A stretch of DNA of 64,000 bases from Arthrobacter rhizosphaerae (lineage in GTDB: Bacteria > Actinomycetota > Actinomycetes > Actinomycetales > Micrococcaceae), in NCBI RefSeq assembly GCF_023062595.1, contig NZ_JALLAN010000007.1, positions 1-64,000 of the forward strand. Direction: 5' to 3'. The translations under genes were made by a program, and so were the position numbers. This document shows positions 18,912 through 28,254 of this stretch, piece by piece. Every line of letters starts with the position of its first letter. Position 1 is the stretch's first letter. The notes below the pieces were generated by a model. It worked only from the letters and a program-made list of their open reading frames with translations. It was not told where the DNA came from and made no database searches.

Positions 18912-19673
18912 ATGTCCCACACAGCAGCAGCCCAGCCCCCTTCAGCTGACACTGAACGGGGCGTGGAAGTCGAAAAGCTCAACGTCACCCGTCACGGAAG
19001 GGACATCCTCCGGAGCATCAACTTTTCAATTCCGGCGGGTCAAATCACAGGCCTTCTGGGGCCCTCGGGAAGCGGTAAGACGACGCTCATGCGGGCCATT
19101 GTGGGCGTACAACGAATCACCTCAGGTTCAGTACGCGTTCTGGGCCGGCCGGCGGGCCATCCAAGCCTCAGGCACGACGTCGGATACGTCACGCAGGCGC
19201 CCAGCATCTACATGGATCTGAGCGTAGAAGCGAACGTGCGGTATTTCGGAGCCATGCACAGCAGGAAGCGCGAGGATGCCCGGAAGGCGATTGACGCCGT
19301 CGACCTCGGTGCCTTGGCGCACCAGAAGGCGGCTGACCTTTCCGGCGGAGAGCTCAGCAGGGCATCCTTGGCATGCGCTTTGGTTTCGGAGCCCAAACTC
19401 CTGGTGCTGGATGAACCTACGGTGGGTCTGGATCCCGTTTTGCGCGCAGATCTCTGGCAACGGTTCCGCAGTATGGCTGATGCAGGCACTACCCTCCTGA
19501 TCTCCAGCCACGTCATGGAGGAAGCCAGCCACTGCTCATCCCTGCTCCTGCTGCGCGACGGCGGGCTTCTGGCCTGGCTCACTCCGGATGAACTAAGCCG
19601 CCAAGGCAGAAGCGCGGACCTGGAACAGGCCTTCCTCCACGTGATCCAGCAGTCGGAAGCGACGGTGGCGTGA
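18912..19673 (+). CDS. ABC transporter ATP-binding protein
   Basis: The 253-residue ATPase has Walker A GPSGSGKTTLM, a Q-loop at VTQAP, signature LSGGELSRASLAC, Walker B LLVLDEPTVGLDP and the H-loop in LISSHVMEEA. It belongs to the ABC-2 exporter class that pairs with a single permease gene. The downstream permease overlaps its stop codon. The operon ends with a TetR regulator, a common arrangement for drug or lipid efflux systems; the exported compound is not known. Confidence 0.93.
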   Translation: MSHTAAAQPPSADTERGVEVEKLNVTRHGRDILRSINFSIPAGQITGLLGPSGSGKTTLMRAIVGVQRITSGSVRVLGRPAGHPSLRHDVGYVTQAPSIYMDLSVEANVRYFGAMHSRKREDARKAIDAVDLGALAHQKAADLSGGELSRASLACALVSEPKLLVLDEPTVGLDPVLRADLWQRFRSMADAGTTLLISSHVMEEASHCSSLLLLRDGGLLAWLTPDELSRQGRSADLEQAFLHVIQQSEATVA

Positions 19674-20428
19674 TGAATCCACAGATGATGCTGGCGACGA
19701 CAGGGCGGGTCCTTGACCAGTTACGGCACGACCGCCGCAGCATCGCACTCATCCTGGTAGTCCCTGCACTGCTCCTGACCGCTGTGTACTTCCTCTATGA
19801 AAACGAAACCCTCCCGCCGGGCGTACCAAGGACGTTCGACAGGGTAGGGCTCATGATGCTTGCCATCTTCCCGTTCGTGGTGATGTTCCTGGTTACCTCC
19901 ATCACCATGCTCAGGGAGCGGACGACTGGCACGCTGGAACGCCTCCTCACCACACCGATCCACAAGGCGGACCTTCTGTTTGGCTACGGCCTGGCCTTCT
20001 CGATCATGGCTGCGCTCCAGTCCCTGGTCGCCACTGCGGTGGCGTACTGGATTTTTAATCTCGATATCCAGGGCAGTCCTCTCTGGGTGGTGATGATCGC
20101 GGTCATCAACGCTGTCCTCGGGGTTGCGCTTGGATTGTTCTGCTCAGCCTTTGCTCGGACGGAGTTTCAGGCGGTCCAGTTCATGCCGGTTGTGGTGGTG
20201 CCGCAGATCCTGTTGTGCGGGCTCTTTGTGGCCCGGGACAGGATGAACGAGGTCCTGGAGGCCATCTCCAACGTCCTGCCGCTGACCTTCTCCGTCGACG
20301 CGTTGCGGGAAGTCGCGGAGAACGTCGAGGCAACCGATCTGATGTGGCAGGACGTCAGCGTGATGGGCACGATTGTGCTCGGAGTGCTGGTCCTCGCCTC
20401 GCTGACACTTCGCCGGCAAACACCATGA
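19670..20428 (+). CDS. ABC-2 type transporter permease
   Basis: The 252-residue membrane protein has six hydrophobic segments, beginning with IALILVVPALLLTAVYFLY and including FPFVVMFLVTSITMLRERTTGTLERLLTTPI, the ABC-2 membrane signature region. The last helices follow IVLGVLVLASLTL. It starts with GTG at 19670 (or ATG at 19673), overlapping the ATPase stop, and its own stop overlaps the ATG of the TetR gene, so all three are translationally coupled. Confidence 0.93.
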   Translation: MMNPQMMLATTGRVLDQLRHDRRSIALILVVPALLLTAVYFLYENETLPPGVPRTFDRVGLMMLAIFPFVVMFLVTSITMLRERTTGTLERLLTTPIHKADLLFGYGLAFSIMAALQSLVATAVAYWIFNLDIQGSPLWVVMIAVINAVLGVALGLFCSAFARTEFQAVQFMPVVVVPQILLCGLFVARDRMNEVLEAISNVLPLTFSVDALREVAENVEATDLMWQDVSVMGTIVLGVLVLASLTLRRQTP

Positions 20429-21099
20429 GTGAGGGCCTTCCCTTGGTCCGGAGGGGCCGGCGAAAGGGCAGCATCGCATCCAAAGACCAGATTCTGGCAG
20501 CTGCACGAAAGCTTTTTGCCGAGCATGGTTTTGATGGCACCAGCCTGCGGCAGATCGCCCGCGAGGCTGAGGTTGATCCCGCCATGGTTCACCATTTCTT
20601 CAATGGCAAAGATGAACTATTTGCGCTGAGCGTGGAGCTGCCGGCGGACCCGGCCCAGGTTCTGGCCGGAGTGGACGGCCTCGATCCTGAGCATCGGGCG
20701 GAGGCCATCGTGGGGGCCGTGCTCCGGCTGTGGGAGAGCCCTGCCCAGCACAGCCTGGTGGCATTCCTTCGTGGAACCATCGGATCCAAAGCTAAGACAG
20801 CCATGATGAGGGAGCTGGTCACGAGGACGATTCTGTCCAGGATCATGGCAGGAGTCCCTGGCACCACCGAAGAAGTGCGGTTGCGCGGCAATCTGGTGGC
20901 CTCACAAATGGTGGGCCTGATGCTGACGCGCTACGTGATCCGGCTGGAACCCCTGGCATCAGCCACGGAAGAAGAGGTCATCAGGCTCATTGCGCCCAAC
21001 GTCCAGCACTACCTGACGGGTGAACTGGACGCCGGGCGGTCAAACAAAGCGTTACTTCAGGAGGGCAGCAGCCTGGTCCATCATGGCTCCCGCCCTTGA
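20425..21099 (+). CDS. TetR-family regulator of the ABC exporter
   Basis: The 224-residue protein has a TetR N-terminal DNA-binding domain: ILAAARKLFAEHGFDGTSLRQIAREAEV followed by PAMVHHFFNGKDELF. The rest is a helical ligand-binding domain of typical size. The ATG at 20425 overlaps the permease stop (ATGA). The frame extends far upstream but that part lies over the permease gene. It probably represses its own operon through the palindrome at 18857. Its 3' end overlaps the convergent lipoprotein gene by 48 bases. Confidence 0.92.
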   Translation: MSEGLPLVRRGRRKGSIASKDQILAAARKLFAEHGFDGTSLRQIAREAEVDPAMVHHFFNGKDELFALSVELPADPAQVLAGVDGLDPEHRAEAIVGAVLRLWESPAQHSLVAFLRGTIGSKAKTAMMRELVTRTILSRIMAGVPGTTEEVRLRGNLVASQMVGLMLTRYVIRLEPLASATEEEVIRLIAPNVQHYLTGELDAGRSNKALLQEGSSLVHHGSRP

Positions 21100-21804
21100 G
21101 ACCGCCTCTTCCCGCGTGGTTCCGCCCGAAGACATGACGGTAATAAGAACGCCGCCGGTAACGGCCTGGGCCATGATCATGTCCTGCTTCTGGCCGGTGG
21201 ACATGCTCGTATGGGTTTCCTTGGCTATCGTTCCGGGAACTGAGCCAACTCCATCGATCACGGCAACTGTGGCTTCAGCCGTCATAGCACCGACTGTGAA
21301 TGACATGTTGGAGCAATTGGACACTTCCCCGGCTTTGGCAACCCTTCCCTCAAGGATGGCGGGGTCAAGGCTCGACATCATCGACACCATTGTGGTGGCC
21401 CCGGACGTTGCGTCCACGCTGGATCCCGTTGCGGCAGTGACATCATCGAAGGAGGTGGCTGCACCTGCCAAAGCCATTTCCTTGCATTCGGCAGGTTCCA
21501 CCGCTATCGAGGACATCAGTGCCTTGGTTTGCTCAACGCTTTCCGACAGATCAGCCATGGACATTACCGAGAGCTTGACACCCTTTGAGTCTTTCAACTG
21601 GCCAACCAAAGCCGTGAGCTCGTCACTGGTGTAGGACTTGGCCTCAGGGGTGGGGGTCGGAGTGGGAGTCACGGACTCAACGGGCGCTGCGGATGCGCCC
21701 TCGTTGCTTTTTGCGGGTTTTTCCGCGGCGGGAGCGCCGCAGCCAGCGAGACCAACAACCAGCACCGCAGACGCACCAAGCGCACGGAAACCAAACGTAT
21801 TCAT
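21052..21804 (-). CDS. Putative lipoprotein with repeated threonine/proline linker
   Basis: The 250-residue product begins with a lipoprotein signal, MNTFGFRALGASAVLVVGLAGC, with the lipidated cysteine at residue 22. A flexible linker containing VTPTPTPTPEAK follows. The folded domain has two spaced cysteines (AECKEMA and VSNCSNM), resembling extracellular sensor domains of actinobacterial lipoproteins (PknH-like), but I cannot name the family with confidence. Its 3' end is antisense to the last 48 bases of the TetR gene. Confidence 0.75.
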   Translation of the reverse strand: MNTFGFRALGASAVLVVGLAGCGAPAAEKPAKSNEGASAAPVESVTPTPTPTPEAKSYTSDELTALVGQLKDSKGVKLSVMSMADLSESVEQTKALMSSIAVEPAECKEMALAGAATSFDDVTAATGSSVDATSGATTMVSMMSSLDPAILEGRVAKAGEVSNCSNMSFTVGAMTAEATVAVIDGVGSVPGTIAKETHTSMSTGQKQDMIMAQAVTGGVLITVMSSGGTTREEAVSRAGAMMDQAAALLK

Positions 21805-21845
21805 TTATCCCCCATTAAGACCAAAATGCTGGCCGCGATGGACAG

Positions 21846-22742
21846 CTAGAAGAGCACTGTAGCGAACGTACCCACCTGATGGAAACCCACCCGTTCGTAG
21901 GTGGCCCTGGCCCTGCTGTTGTAATCATTTACATAGAGGCTCGTGACCGGTGCGAGCTGCTGTGCGTGGGTTACGACGGCGGCCATATAGGCGGCGCTCA
22001 GCCCCCTGCCGCGGTACGAGGGATTCATCCAAACGCCCTGCACCTGGGTCACTTCCGGAGTCACCGCTCCCAGCTCCGCTTTGAACACCACTTCACCGTC
22101 GGAATTAAGGTGGACCAGAGAGTGCCCCTGCCGGATCAGTCCTTCAACCCTCCGGCTGTAGAACTCCCGTCCCCCCAGGAACGGGGAGTACCCCACTTCT
22201 TCTTCGAACATCGCAGCACAGGCCGGCAGGATTCGGTCAAAGTCGTCGAACCGGCTGAAGCCCAGATGGGCATCCGGTTGCACCGTGGGCGGGCCCGTCA
22301 GGGTCAGCAAGGGCTGCACGGCCCTGACATCATGGGCCAGCTGACCAAGGTCCTCGAGCCGTTCGTACATGGCGAGCACTGTTTCGGCAGGACCAAAGAT
22401 GGAGGCGTAGCGGCGGCCCGATCCATAGGCTGCGGCAGCGACGCTGCCCGCCAGATCGGGGTCCAGCTGGATGGGCACCAGGTTGGCGCCTGCCCAGCAC
22501 GCTCCCATCAGCTCATCGCCGTCGAACACTCCCAAAACGTTGGCTCCGCCGGAGGTGGGAGCCGCCGTTCCTGTGCTCTCCAGGTGGGCAAGGATAAACA
22601 CGTTTGCCACGACGTCCTGCCGGGCGAGTTCCTGAAGCTGGTTGGTGTCGGCGGCGCCCAGTACCCGCACGGAAGTACCGGCGGGGTATCCGTCCTTACG
22701 AGACGCTAACCACGGGGCTACCCTTGACAGCATCTTCGCCAT
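21846..22742 (-). CDS. GNAT acetyltransferase with DUF4081-like N-terminal domain
   Basis: The 298-residue protein has an N-terminal domain like DUF4081 ([20 protein letters not shown]) and a C-terminal GNAT domain with the acetyl-CoA motif [20 protein letters not shown] and [16 protein letters not shown]. It is found next to ispG in many actinobacteria; the acetylated substrate is unknown. The chosen start at 22742 overlaps the 3' end of ispG by 47 bases and has GGGGGAGG just before it; an ATG at 22733 and a GTG at 22670 are alternatives. Confidence 0.85.
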   Translation of the reverse strand: MAKMLSRVAPWLASRKDGYPAGTSVRVLGAADTNQLQELARQDVVANVFILAHLESTGTAAPTSGGANVLGVFDGDELMGACWAGANLVPIQLDPDLAGSVAAAAYGSGRRYASIFGPAETVLAMYERLEDLGQLAHDVRAVQPLLTLTGPPTVQPDAHLGFSRFDDFDRILPACAAMFEEEVGYSPFLGGREFYSRRVEGLIRQGHSLVHLNSDGEVVFKAELGAVTPEVTQVQGVWMNPSYRGRGLSAAYMAAVVTHAQQLAPVTSLYVNDYNSRARATYERVGFHQVGTFATVLF

Positions 22743-23862
22743 CGGCCTCCCCCATCTCTTCAGCGATACGCATGGCCTCTTCGATCAGTGTCTCAACAAT
22801 TTCGCTCTCAGGAACAGTCTTGATGACTTCCCCCTTGACGAAAATCTGGCCCTTGCCGTTGCCCGAGGCTACACCGAGGTCCGCTTCGCGTGCTTCACCC
22901 GGCCCATTGACCACACAGCCCATGACAGCAACCCGGAGAGGAATCTCCATGCCCTCGAGTCCTGCCGTAACCTGTTCAGCCAGTGTATAGACATCAACCT
23001 GGGCGCGGCCGCAGGACGGGCAGGAAACGATCTCGAGTTTGCGTGGCCTGAGGTTCAGGGACTGCAGGATCTGGTTACCCACCTTGATTTCTTCCACCGG
23101 CGGAGCGGAGAGGGAAACGCGGATGGTGTCGCCGATCCCCTTGGACAGGAGCGCCCCGAAGGCTGTGGCCGACTTGATAGTGCCCTGGAAGGCCGGTCCG
23201 GCCTCGGTCACGCCAAGGTGAAGAGGCCAGTCGCCCTTCTCGGCGAGCATCTCGTAGGCGGCCACCATGATCACGGGGTCATTGTGCTTCACGGAGATCT
23301 TGAAGTCATGGAAGCCATGCTCCTCGAACAGTGATGCTTCCCAGACTGCCGATTCCACGAGGGCTTCGGGAGTTGCTTTGCCGTACTTTTTGAGGATTCC
23401 CGGCTCCAATGACCCGGCGTTGACGCCGATTCGGATGGATGTCCCATGATCCTTGGCCGCCCTGGCGATTTCCTTGATCTGGTCATCGAACTTCCGGATA
23501 TTTCCCGGGTTTACCCGAACCGCAGCACAACCGGCTTCGATGGCCGCGAAGACATACTTGGGCTGGAAGTGGATGTCCGCAATGACGGGGATCTGGGATT
23601 TCCTGGCGATGATGGGTAGGGCTTCCGCGTCGTCGGCGGATGGGCAGGCAACGCGTACGATGTCGCAACCCGACGCAGTCAGCTCCGCAATCTGCTGAAG
23701 CGTGGCGTTGATGTCCGTCGTGGGCGTGGTGGTCATGGACTGCACGCTGATGGGCGAATCGGAGCCAACGCCGACCGAGCCTACTTTGATCTGGCGGGTC
23801 TTCCTGCGCGGGGCAAGAACAGGCGGTGGTGCTGACGGCATTCCCAGGCTGACCGAGGTCAC
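22696..23862 (-). CDS. ispG: 4-hydroxy-3-methylbut-2-en-1-yl diphosphate synthase
   Basis: IspG (GcpE) is the iron-sulfur enzyme that makes HMBPP in the non-mevalonate isoprenoid pathway. The 388-residue protein has the TIM-barrel start [19 protein letters not shown] and the C-terminal cluster-binding cysteines in [11 protein letters not shown] and [11 protein letters not shown]. It belongs to the dxr-rseP-ispG grouping here, so two pathway steps are encoded in this block. The start agrees with family length. Confidence 0.97.
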   Translation of the reverse strand: MTSVSLGMPSAPPPVLAPRRKTRQIKVGSVGVGSDSPISVQSMTTTPTTDINATLQQIAELTASGCDIVRVACPSADDAEALPIIARKSQIPVIADIHFQPKYVFAAIEAGCAAVRVNPGNIRKFDDQIKEIARAAKDHGTSIRIGVNAGSLEPGILKKYGKATPEALVESAVWEASLFEEHGFHDFKISVKHNDPVIMVAAYEMLAEKGDWPLHLGVTEAGPAFQGTIKSATAFGALLSKGIGDTIRVSLSAPPVEEIKVGNQILQSLNLRPRKLEIVSCPSCGRAQVDVYTLAEQVTAGLEGMEIPLRVAVMGCVVNGPGEAREADLGVASGNGKGQIFVKGEVIKTVPESEIVETLIEEAMRIAEEMGEADGEDAVKGSPVVSVS

Positions 23863-23907
23863 GTGGACTCCTTGTTTGAAGATGTGTGGGTTGTGGTCCG
23901 GACCGGA

Positions 23908-24201
23908 CTAGGCTGCGTGCTCTGCGAGCAGGCCGATAATCGGGTTCCATTCGGTGATGCGGATGGCCGAAATTACCTGGGCAGAAGCGAAGGGGTCCTG
24001 TTGGAGGAGATCGCTCAAGGCGGCGTCGTCTGAGGCTTTGAAAATCAACAGGGCTCCCGCGCCGTCAGAGTAGGGTCCGCTGGTGAGTAGCACGCCTTCC
24101 CCGGCAAGTGCGGTCAGCCATTCACGGTGGGCGGGCCGGTGGGCGTCACGGACCTGCCCGGACTCGGCGTCGTATACGTACTCAACAGCAAAAACAGTCA
24201 T
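23908..24201 (-). CDS. YciI-family protein
   Basis: The 97-residue protein has the compact YciI (YCII) fold, with HREWLTALAGEGVLLTSGPYSDGAGALLIF and a C-terminal ISAIRITEWNPIIG. YciI proteins are small dimeric, ferredoxin-like proteins whose cellular role is often unknown; some act as dehydrochlorinases or as partners of two-component systems. It stands 45 bases upstream of ispG on the same strand and may be cotranscribed. Confidence 0.85.
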   Translation of the reverse strand: MTVFAVEYVYDAESGQVRDAHRPAHREWLTALAGEGVLLTSGPYSDGAGALLIFKASDDAALSDLLQQDPFASAQVISAIRITEWNPIIGLLAEHAA

Positions 24202-24249
24202 AGGGCTACACTATCTCCCTGCCAGCCAGAGTACCCATCCGGCCGAAGG

Positions 24250-24801
24250 TCAGCCCAGAAACAAGACCTTGGCCAAAGCGGCAATGCCGGCCGCCCAGAA
24301 CATGGACGTAAGGGTTCCAATGATGAAGCGCTCGGCGGCAACCGGAGTCTCTTTCAGCTCGGCAAAACGTCCCAGGCCCTTGATGGCAACGACATAGGCG
24401 ATGGCTACCGGCTGTCCTCCCAGGATGGCCAGGCAGACAGCAAGCCGCTCCAGAATTCCGATGATCGCACCGCCCCGAAGGATCCGCGTGGAGGTGGCAG
24501 CGGCTCCGGCGTCAGCCTTTCCCTGAACGGGCCCTCCTGGCTGATCAGTCCCTGGCTGATCAGACGCAGGAACTGCATCCTCCGCTTTGGAAGGTCCTGC
24601 CGGAACTGTAATTTCGCCGTCAACGGTGACGTCGGCCGAGGGATCGTCGCCGTCGTCCGGCCTGGCAGCGTTCCTGGCCGTGCGGGTATCAGCATCCGCC
24701 TTGTCATCAATCGTCCGTGCGAGGCGGAAAACCAGCGCGGTAACCGGCCAGCCGGCAAATCCCGCCAGGACCATGGCCAGCGTTACCCAGAGTACGTCCA
24801 T
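24250..24801 (-). CDS. Membrane protein partner of the SatD-like regulator
   Basis: The 183-residue protein has an N-terminal membrane helix (VLWVTLAMVLAGFAGWPVTALVF), a disordered acidic/proline/alanine-rich loop of about 75 residues, and C-terminal hydrophobic segments (IIGILERLAVCLAILGG, IAYVVAIKGLGRF and MFWAAGIAALAKVLF). Its ATG lies inside the end of the SatD-like gene (19-base overlap), indicating coupled expression. I do not recognise a characterised family; the ERLAV...GRF pattern recurs in SatD-linked membrane proteins. Confidence 0.7.
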   Translation of the reverse strand: MDVLWVTLAMVLAGFAGWPVTALVFRLARTIDDKADADTRTARNAARPDDGDDPSADVTVDGEITVPAGPSKAEDAVPASDQPGTDQPGGPVQGKADAGAAATSTRILRGGAIIGILERLAVCLAILGGQPVAIAYVVAIKGLGRFAELKETPVAAERFIIGTLTSMFWAAGIAALAKVLFLG

Positions 24802-25511
24802 GCGTCTCCTCCCGTCCCTTCAGGGGTAATAATCCCGTGTGCAAGTGCCAGCAGCATTTCAGCGGCAGGCCTCGCCGCCCATTCTTCCTGCCATCCGGAC
24901 CTCAGCACTGCACGGCTCACCGACTGCTCTGTGATTCCCAATTCGCGGGCAACGACTTTCTGGCTGCCATGCCTTGCCTCGCGGTTTTGCTGGACGGTTG
25001 TGAGGGTGTCGACGACTTTCCATTGGGCCTCACTGCGTTCCTGGATCAGCCGCCCGATGAGGCGCAAAACCGCCTCGGCGTTGGCGCAGGCAGAAGCTGC
25101 ATGCGCCCTGCGGGCGTCAACGGAGCGGGAATCAACGCGCCCGCCGTCGGCATCCGAGCGGAGTGCCATCCCCGGCAAGACCGCCAGCGGGACGTGGCCG
25201 GCGGCTGCCTTAGCCCTCTCCACAGCATGCCGGGCTGCTACGAAGGCTGGACCTGATCCTTCCCGCGGGCTTTGGGGCAGCGGTGTATCCACTGGGCCCA
25301 CGCCGATGCCGACATACCAGTGCCCCTGCCTCAAAGCATGGAGCGCAATGGCCACGACTTCGCCAGGATCCTGCACAGCACCCTGGATTTCATCACCCAC
25401 CGAGCGCTCGAACGTTCCGGATGTGGTCAGGGGGGCCACATCCTGCAGCAGGGATGGCACGCGGTCAATATCTCCGGTGCTGCCCCGTTGGTCGATAGTC
25501 AAGATGAACAT
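24783..25511 (-). CDS. SatD-family protein with C-terminal helix-turn-helix
   Basis: The 242-residue protein starts MFILTIDQRGSTGDIDRVP, like the SatD family, and contains a putative nucleotide-cyclase-like alpha/beta fold with GVGPVDTPLP and GPAFVAARHAVERAK. Near the C-terminus, SQKVVARELGITEQSVSRAVL is a clear helix-turn-helix. SatD genes were first seen in acid-stress regions of streptococci, but their action is poorly known. The palindrome at 25515-25560, directly upstream of its start, is a likely autoregulatory site. Confidence 0.78.
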   Translation of the reverse strand: MFILTIDQRGSTGDIDRVPSLLQDVAPLTTSGTFERSVGDEIQGAVQDPGEVVAIALHALRQGHWYVGIGVGPVDTPLPQSPREGSGPAFVAARHAVERAKAAAGHVPLAVLPGMALRSDADGGRVDSRSVDARRAHAASACANAEAVLRLIGRLIQERSEAQWKVVDTLTTVQQNREARHGSQKVVARELGITEQSVSRAVLRSGWQEEWAARPAAEMLLALAHGIITPEGTGGDAWTYSG

Positions 25512-25514
25512 ACC

Positions 25515-25560
25515 TCAACCATAAACGGCTGATAATCAAAGATCAATCGTTTATGGCTGA
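25515..25560. promoter_or_regulatory. Operator-like palindrome upstream of the SatD-like gene
   Basis: CCATAAACG at 25519-25527 is exactly mirrored by CGTTTATGG at 25548-25556. With the flanking TCA and TGA, the arms extend to 13 positions with one unpaired base each. Inside lies a second palindrome TGAT-A-ATCA at 25530-25538. It starts four bases upstream of the start codon of the SatD-like gene, so bound protein would block its promoter. Confidence 0.65.
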
Positions 25561-25596
25561 GATATCAGAAACAGCCCATTCCAGCTGATGTGGAGG

Positions 25597-26925
25597 TCAG
25601 AAGATGCTGATGGGCTTAACGATGTCGGCGTAAATCAACAACGCTCCCATCCCCATGAGCAGGACCGCCACGACGTATGTCACGGGCAGGAGTTTGGCGA
25701 TGTCAAAGGCGCCAGGATCCGGTTTGCCGAAGAGCTTGGCCACCCTCCTTCGCGCACCCTCATACAAGGCGCCTGCCACGTGCCCGCCATCCAGTGGAAG
25801 CAGCGGAATCAGGTTGAACACCGCGAGCGCGAAGTTCAGGCCTGCCAGAAGCCCCACTAAAACCGCCAGCCTCGATTGAACGGGTACCTGCTCCATGGCG
25901 GCTACCTCACCGGCAACCCTGCCCACGCCCACAACGCTGATGGGACCGTTCGGGTCACGTGGTTCTTCGCTGAAGGCTGCTTGCGCAACACCCGCAACCC
26001 TTGCCGGAAGGTTAAGGACGACGCCGGCAACCTGCCGGATGTTTTCCCCTGCCATGGGCAGCACGGAGGACGCAGGCTGCTGAACGAGGGCCGTCTGAGC
26101 CCCGATGCCAAGGAATCCCACCTCCTGGTAGAGCGGCTGTCCTTCGGCGTCGAGTGCTTGCCTGCCGTCTTCACCGATGATTGGGCGGGCGGAAAGAACC
26201 GGCGTGACGGTGGTGGTGACGGGGGCGCCGTCGCGTTCCACCGTGATGCTGACTTCCCTCCCTGCCGATTCGCGAATCCAGCCGGTCAGCTGCTCCCAGC
26301 TGGCGACAGTTTTGCCATCGAAGGACGTAACGGTGTCCAGGGGCTTAAGCCCGGCCGCCGCGGCCGGTGTGAGCTTGCAATCCGGGGAATCCGGATCGAT
26401 TGTCTCGCCGGCCTTGACCTGGCACCTGGAGACATCGGCAACAGTGGTGGTGGCAGTTGCAATGCCGAAGCCCATGAGCAGCACGGCCGTGAGCACGAGG
26501 CCTATCAGCAGGTTGGCAGCAGGCCCACCCAGCATGATGATGATCTTTTTCCACACGGGCAGCTGATAGAAAAGACGGCCCTCATCGCCTGGGCCCACTT
26601 CCTGGTGAGCCACGGATCGCGCTTCTGTGGCAAGGGTCTGGAACATTCCGGTACTGGAGGGACGCACCGCCCCGTCCTCTTTGTTCGGCGGGTACATGCC
26701 GATCATCGACACATAGCCGCCCAGGGGGATGGCCTTGAATCCATACTCAGTCTCGCCTTTCCGCGTGGACCAGAGGGTTGGGCCGAAGCCGATCATGTAT
26801 TTGGTGACGCGTACCTTGAAAAGCTTTGCCGGAAGCAGGTGCCCCACTTCGTGAAGCGCAATAGACACAGCGATGCCGATGGCAACGAAAACGACACCGA
26901 GGATAAAAAGGAGAACGGGGTTCAT
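25597..26925 (-). CDS. rseP: RIP (site-2) metalloprotease RseP family
   Basis: An intramembrane zinc protease of 442 residues. The HExxH zinc motif is HEVGH at residues 25-29, in the first membrane helix, and the second catalytic block is FNLIPLLPLDGGHVAG near the C-terminus. A PDZ domain lies between (around TPAAAAGLKPLDTVTSFDGKTV). Family members cleave anti-sigma factors or other membrane proteins. The gene is in the conserved dxr-rseP-ispG order, 16 bases after dxr. Confidence 0.95.
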   Translation of the reverse strand: MNPVLLFILGVVFVAIGIAVSIALHEVGHLLPAKLFKVRVTKYMIGFGPTLWSTRKGETEYGFKAIPLGGYVSMIGMYPPNKEDGAVRPSSTGMFQTLATEARSVAHQEVGPGDEGRLFYQLPVWKKIIIMLGGPAANLLIGLVLTAVLLMGFGIATATTTVADVSRCQVKAGETIDPDSPDCKLTPAAAAGLKPLDTVTSFDGKTVASWEQLTGWIRESAGREVSITVERDGAPVTTTVTPVLSARPIIGEDGRQALDAEGQPLYQEVGFLGIGAQTALVQQPASSVLPMAGENIRQVAGVVLNLPARVAGVAQAAFSEEPRDPNGPISVVGVGRVAGEVAAMEQVPVQSRLAVLVGLLAGLNFALAVFNLIPLLPLDGGHVAGALYEGARRRVAKLFGKPDPGAFDIAKLLPVTYVVAVLLMGMGALLIYADIVKPISIF

Positions 26926-26941
26926 GCTTGGTTGCTGCTTC

Positions 26942-28159
26942 CTAGAGACTGCTCATAGCTAAACGTTCATGGGTCCGCGCACGTGCCCACTTTTCAGCAT
27001 CCAGCACGGATTCAACAGACAGCAGGGAGGACCCTGAATGTTCGCTGAGGACGGCTTCGATCGTATCCACAATGTCCGTGAACCGGATTCTCCCCGCGTG
27101 GAAGGCCACCACCGCTTCCTCGTTGGAGGCGTTGAAAACTGCCGGAAAGGTACTGCCTTGCTTGGCGGCGCCCTTGGCCAGGTCGACAGCCGGGAAGGCG
27201 GTGACGTCCAGCGGTTCAAAGGTCCAGCTGGTGGCCTTGGTCCAATCGCACGGGCGGGCCGCACCCGGTACCCGCTCCGGCCATCCCATTCCAAGGGCGA
27301 TCGGCAGGCGCATGTCGGGCGGGGAAGCCTGCGCAATGACGGAACCGTCAACGAACTGGACCATGGAATGGACTACGGACTGCGGATGGACCACGACGTC
27401 GATCCGATCCAGCGGAATGTCGAACAACAGGTGCGCCTCAATGACTTCCAGGCCCTTGTTGACCAGGCTGGCCGAGTTGGTTGTGACCATAAGCCCCATA
27501 TCCCAGGTGGGATGGGCAAGGGCATCCCGCGGCGAGACATCGTGAAGCTGCTCCCTGGACTTTCCACGGAACGGGCCACCGGACGCCGTAAGGATGAGAC
27601 GGTCAACCTCTGCCGCCGACCCGGCCCGCAGGCACTGGGCGATCGCAGAGTGCTCGGAATCGACCGGAACAATCTGTCCTTCCCGCGCAGCAGCCTTCAC
27701 GAGGGAGCCGCCCACGATCAGGGATTCCTTGTTCGCCAGGGCAAGAATGGCGCCTGACTTCAAGGCGGCAAGGGTGGGCGCGAGGCCGATGGAGCCTGTA
27801 ATGCCGTTGAGGACGACGTCGGCCTCCACCTCCGCGATCCGGGTGGAAGCATCCGCTCCGGTAATGATCTCCGGCTGGTAGCCAACGATGCCCGCTGCGC
27901 CGGCCAGTTCCTTGATCAGGCGCTGAAGTTCCGCACCGTCACCCGCGGCGATTCCTACGGCCTGGGCACCTGTATGGACCGCCTGCCGGGCAAGAAGTTC
28001 GAGGTTTCCGCCCCCCGCGCTGAGGGCGACCACCCGGAAAAGGTGGGGAGCGCCGTCGACGACTTCGAGAGCCTGGGTTCCGATGGAACCGGTGGACCCG
28101 ATGAGGACAATCCTGCGCGGCTGCCCAGGGATGGAATGGCTGGCGCCCGAAATCTGCAT
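26942..28159 (-). CDS. dxr: 1-deoxy-D-xylulose-5-phosphate reductoisomerase
   Basis: Dxr (IspC) makes 2-C-methyl-D-erythritol 4-phosphate, the first committed step of the non-mevalonate pathway. The 405-residue protein has the NADPH-binding [16 protein letters not shown], substrate and metal motifs [14 protein letters not shown] and [10 protein letters not shown], and HPTWDMG. It is the first gene of the leftward block with rseP, and together with ispG shows that isoprenoids come from the MEP route here. Confidence 0.97.
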   Translation of the reverse strand: MQISGASHSIPGQPRRIVLIGSTGSIGTQALEVVDGAPHLFRVVALSAGGGNLELLARQAVHTGAQAVGIAAGDGAELQRLIKELAGAAGIVGYQPEIITGADASTRIAEVEADVVLNGITGSIGLAPTLAALKSGAILALANKESLIVGGSLVKAAAREGQIVPVDSEHSAIAQCLRAGSAAEVDRLILTASGGPFRGKSREQLHDVSPRDALAHPTWDMGLMVTTNSASLVNKGLEVIEAHLLFDIPLDRIDVVVHPQSVVHSMVQFVDGSVIAQASPPDMRLPIALGMGWPERVPGAARPCDWTKATSWTFEPLDVTAFPAVDLAKGAAKQGSTFPAVFNASNEEAVVAFHAGRIRFTDIVDTIEAVLSEHSGSSLLSVESVLDAEKWARARTHERLAMSSL

Positions 28160-28220
28160 GGCTTAAGTATCCCGCACTGCGAACGGACTCCATCCCGAGT
28201 GCCGTGCTTACAAGGCAGGA

Positions 28221-28248
28221 TTGACGGTGCGCACAGCCGGCGTAGCTT
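28221..28248 (+). promoter_or_regulatory. Promoter of the lipase maturation factor gene
   Basis: TTGACG at 28221 and TAGCTT at 28243 are separated by 16 bases. The -10 element ends only six bases before the GTG start at 28255, so the transcript is probably leaderless or nearly so; no ribosome site is visible. Confidence 0.55.
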
Positions 28249-28254
28249 AGTGAT

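Noticed and set aside
25515..25560. LexA/SOS box before the SatD-like gene
   Set aside because: No GAAC-N4-GTTC pattern is present; the palindrome is of a different type.
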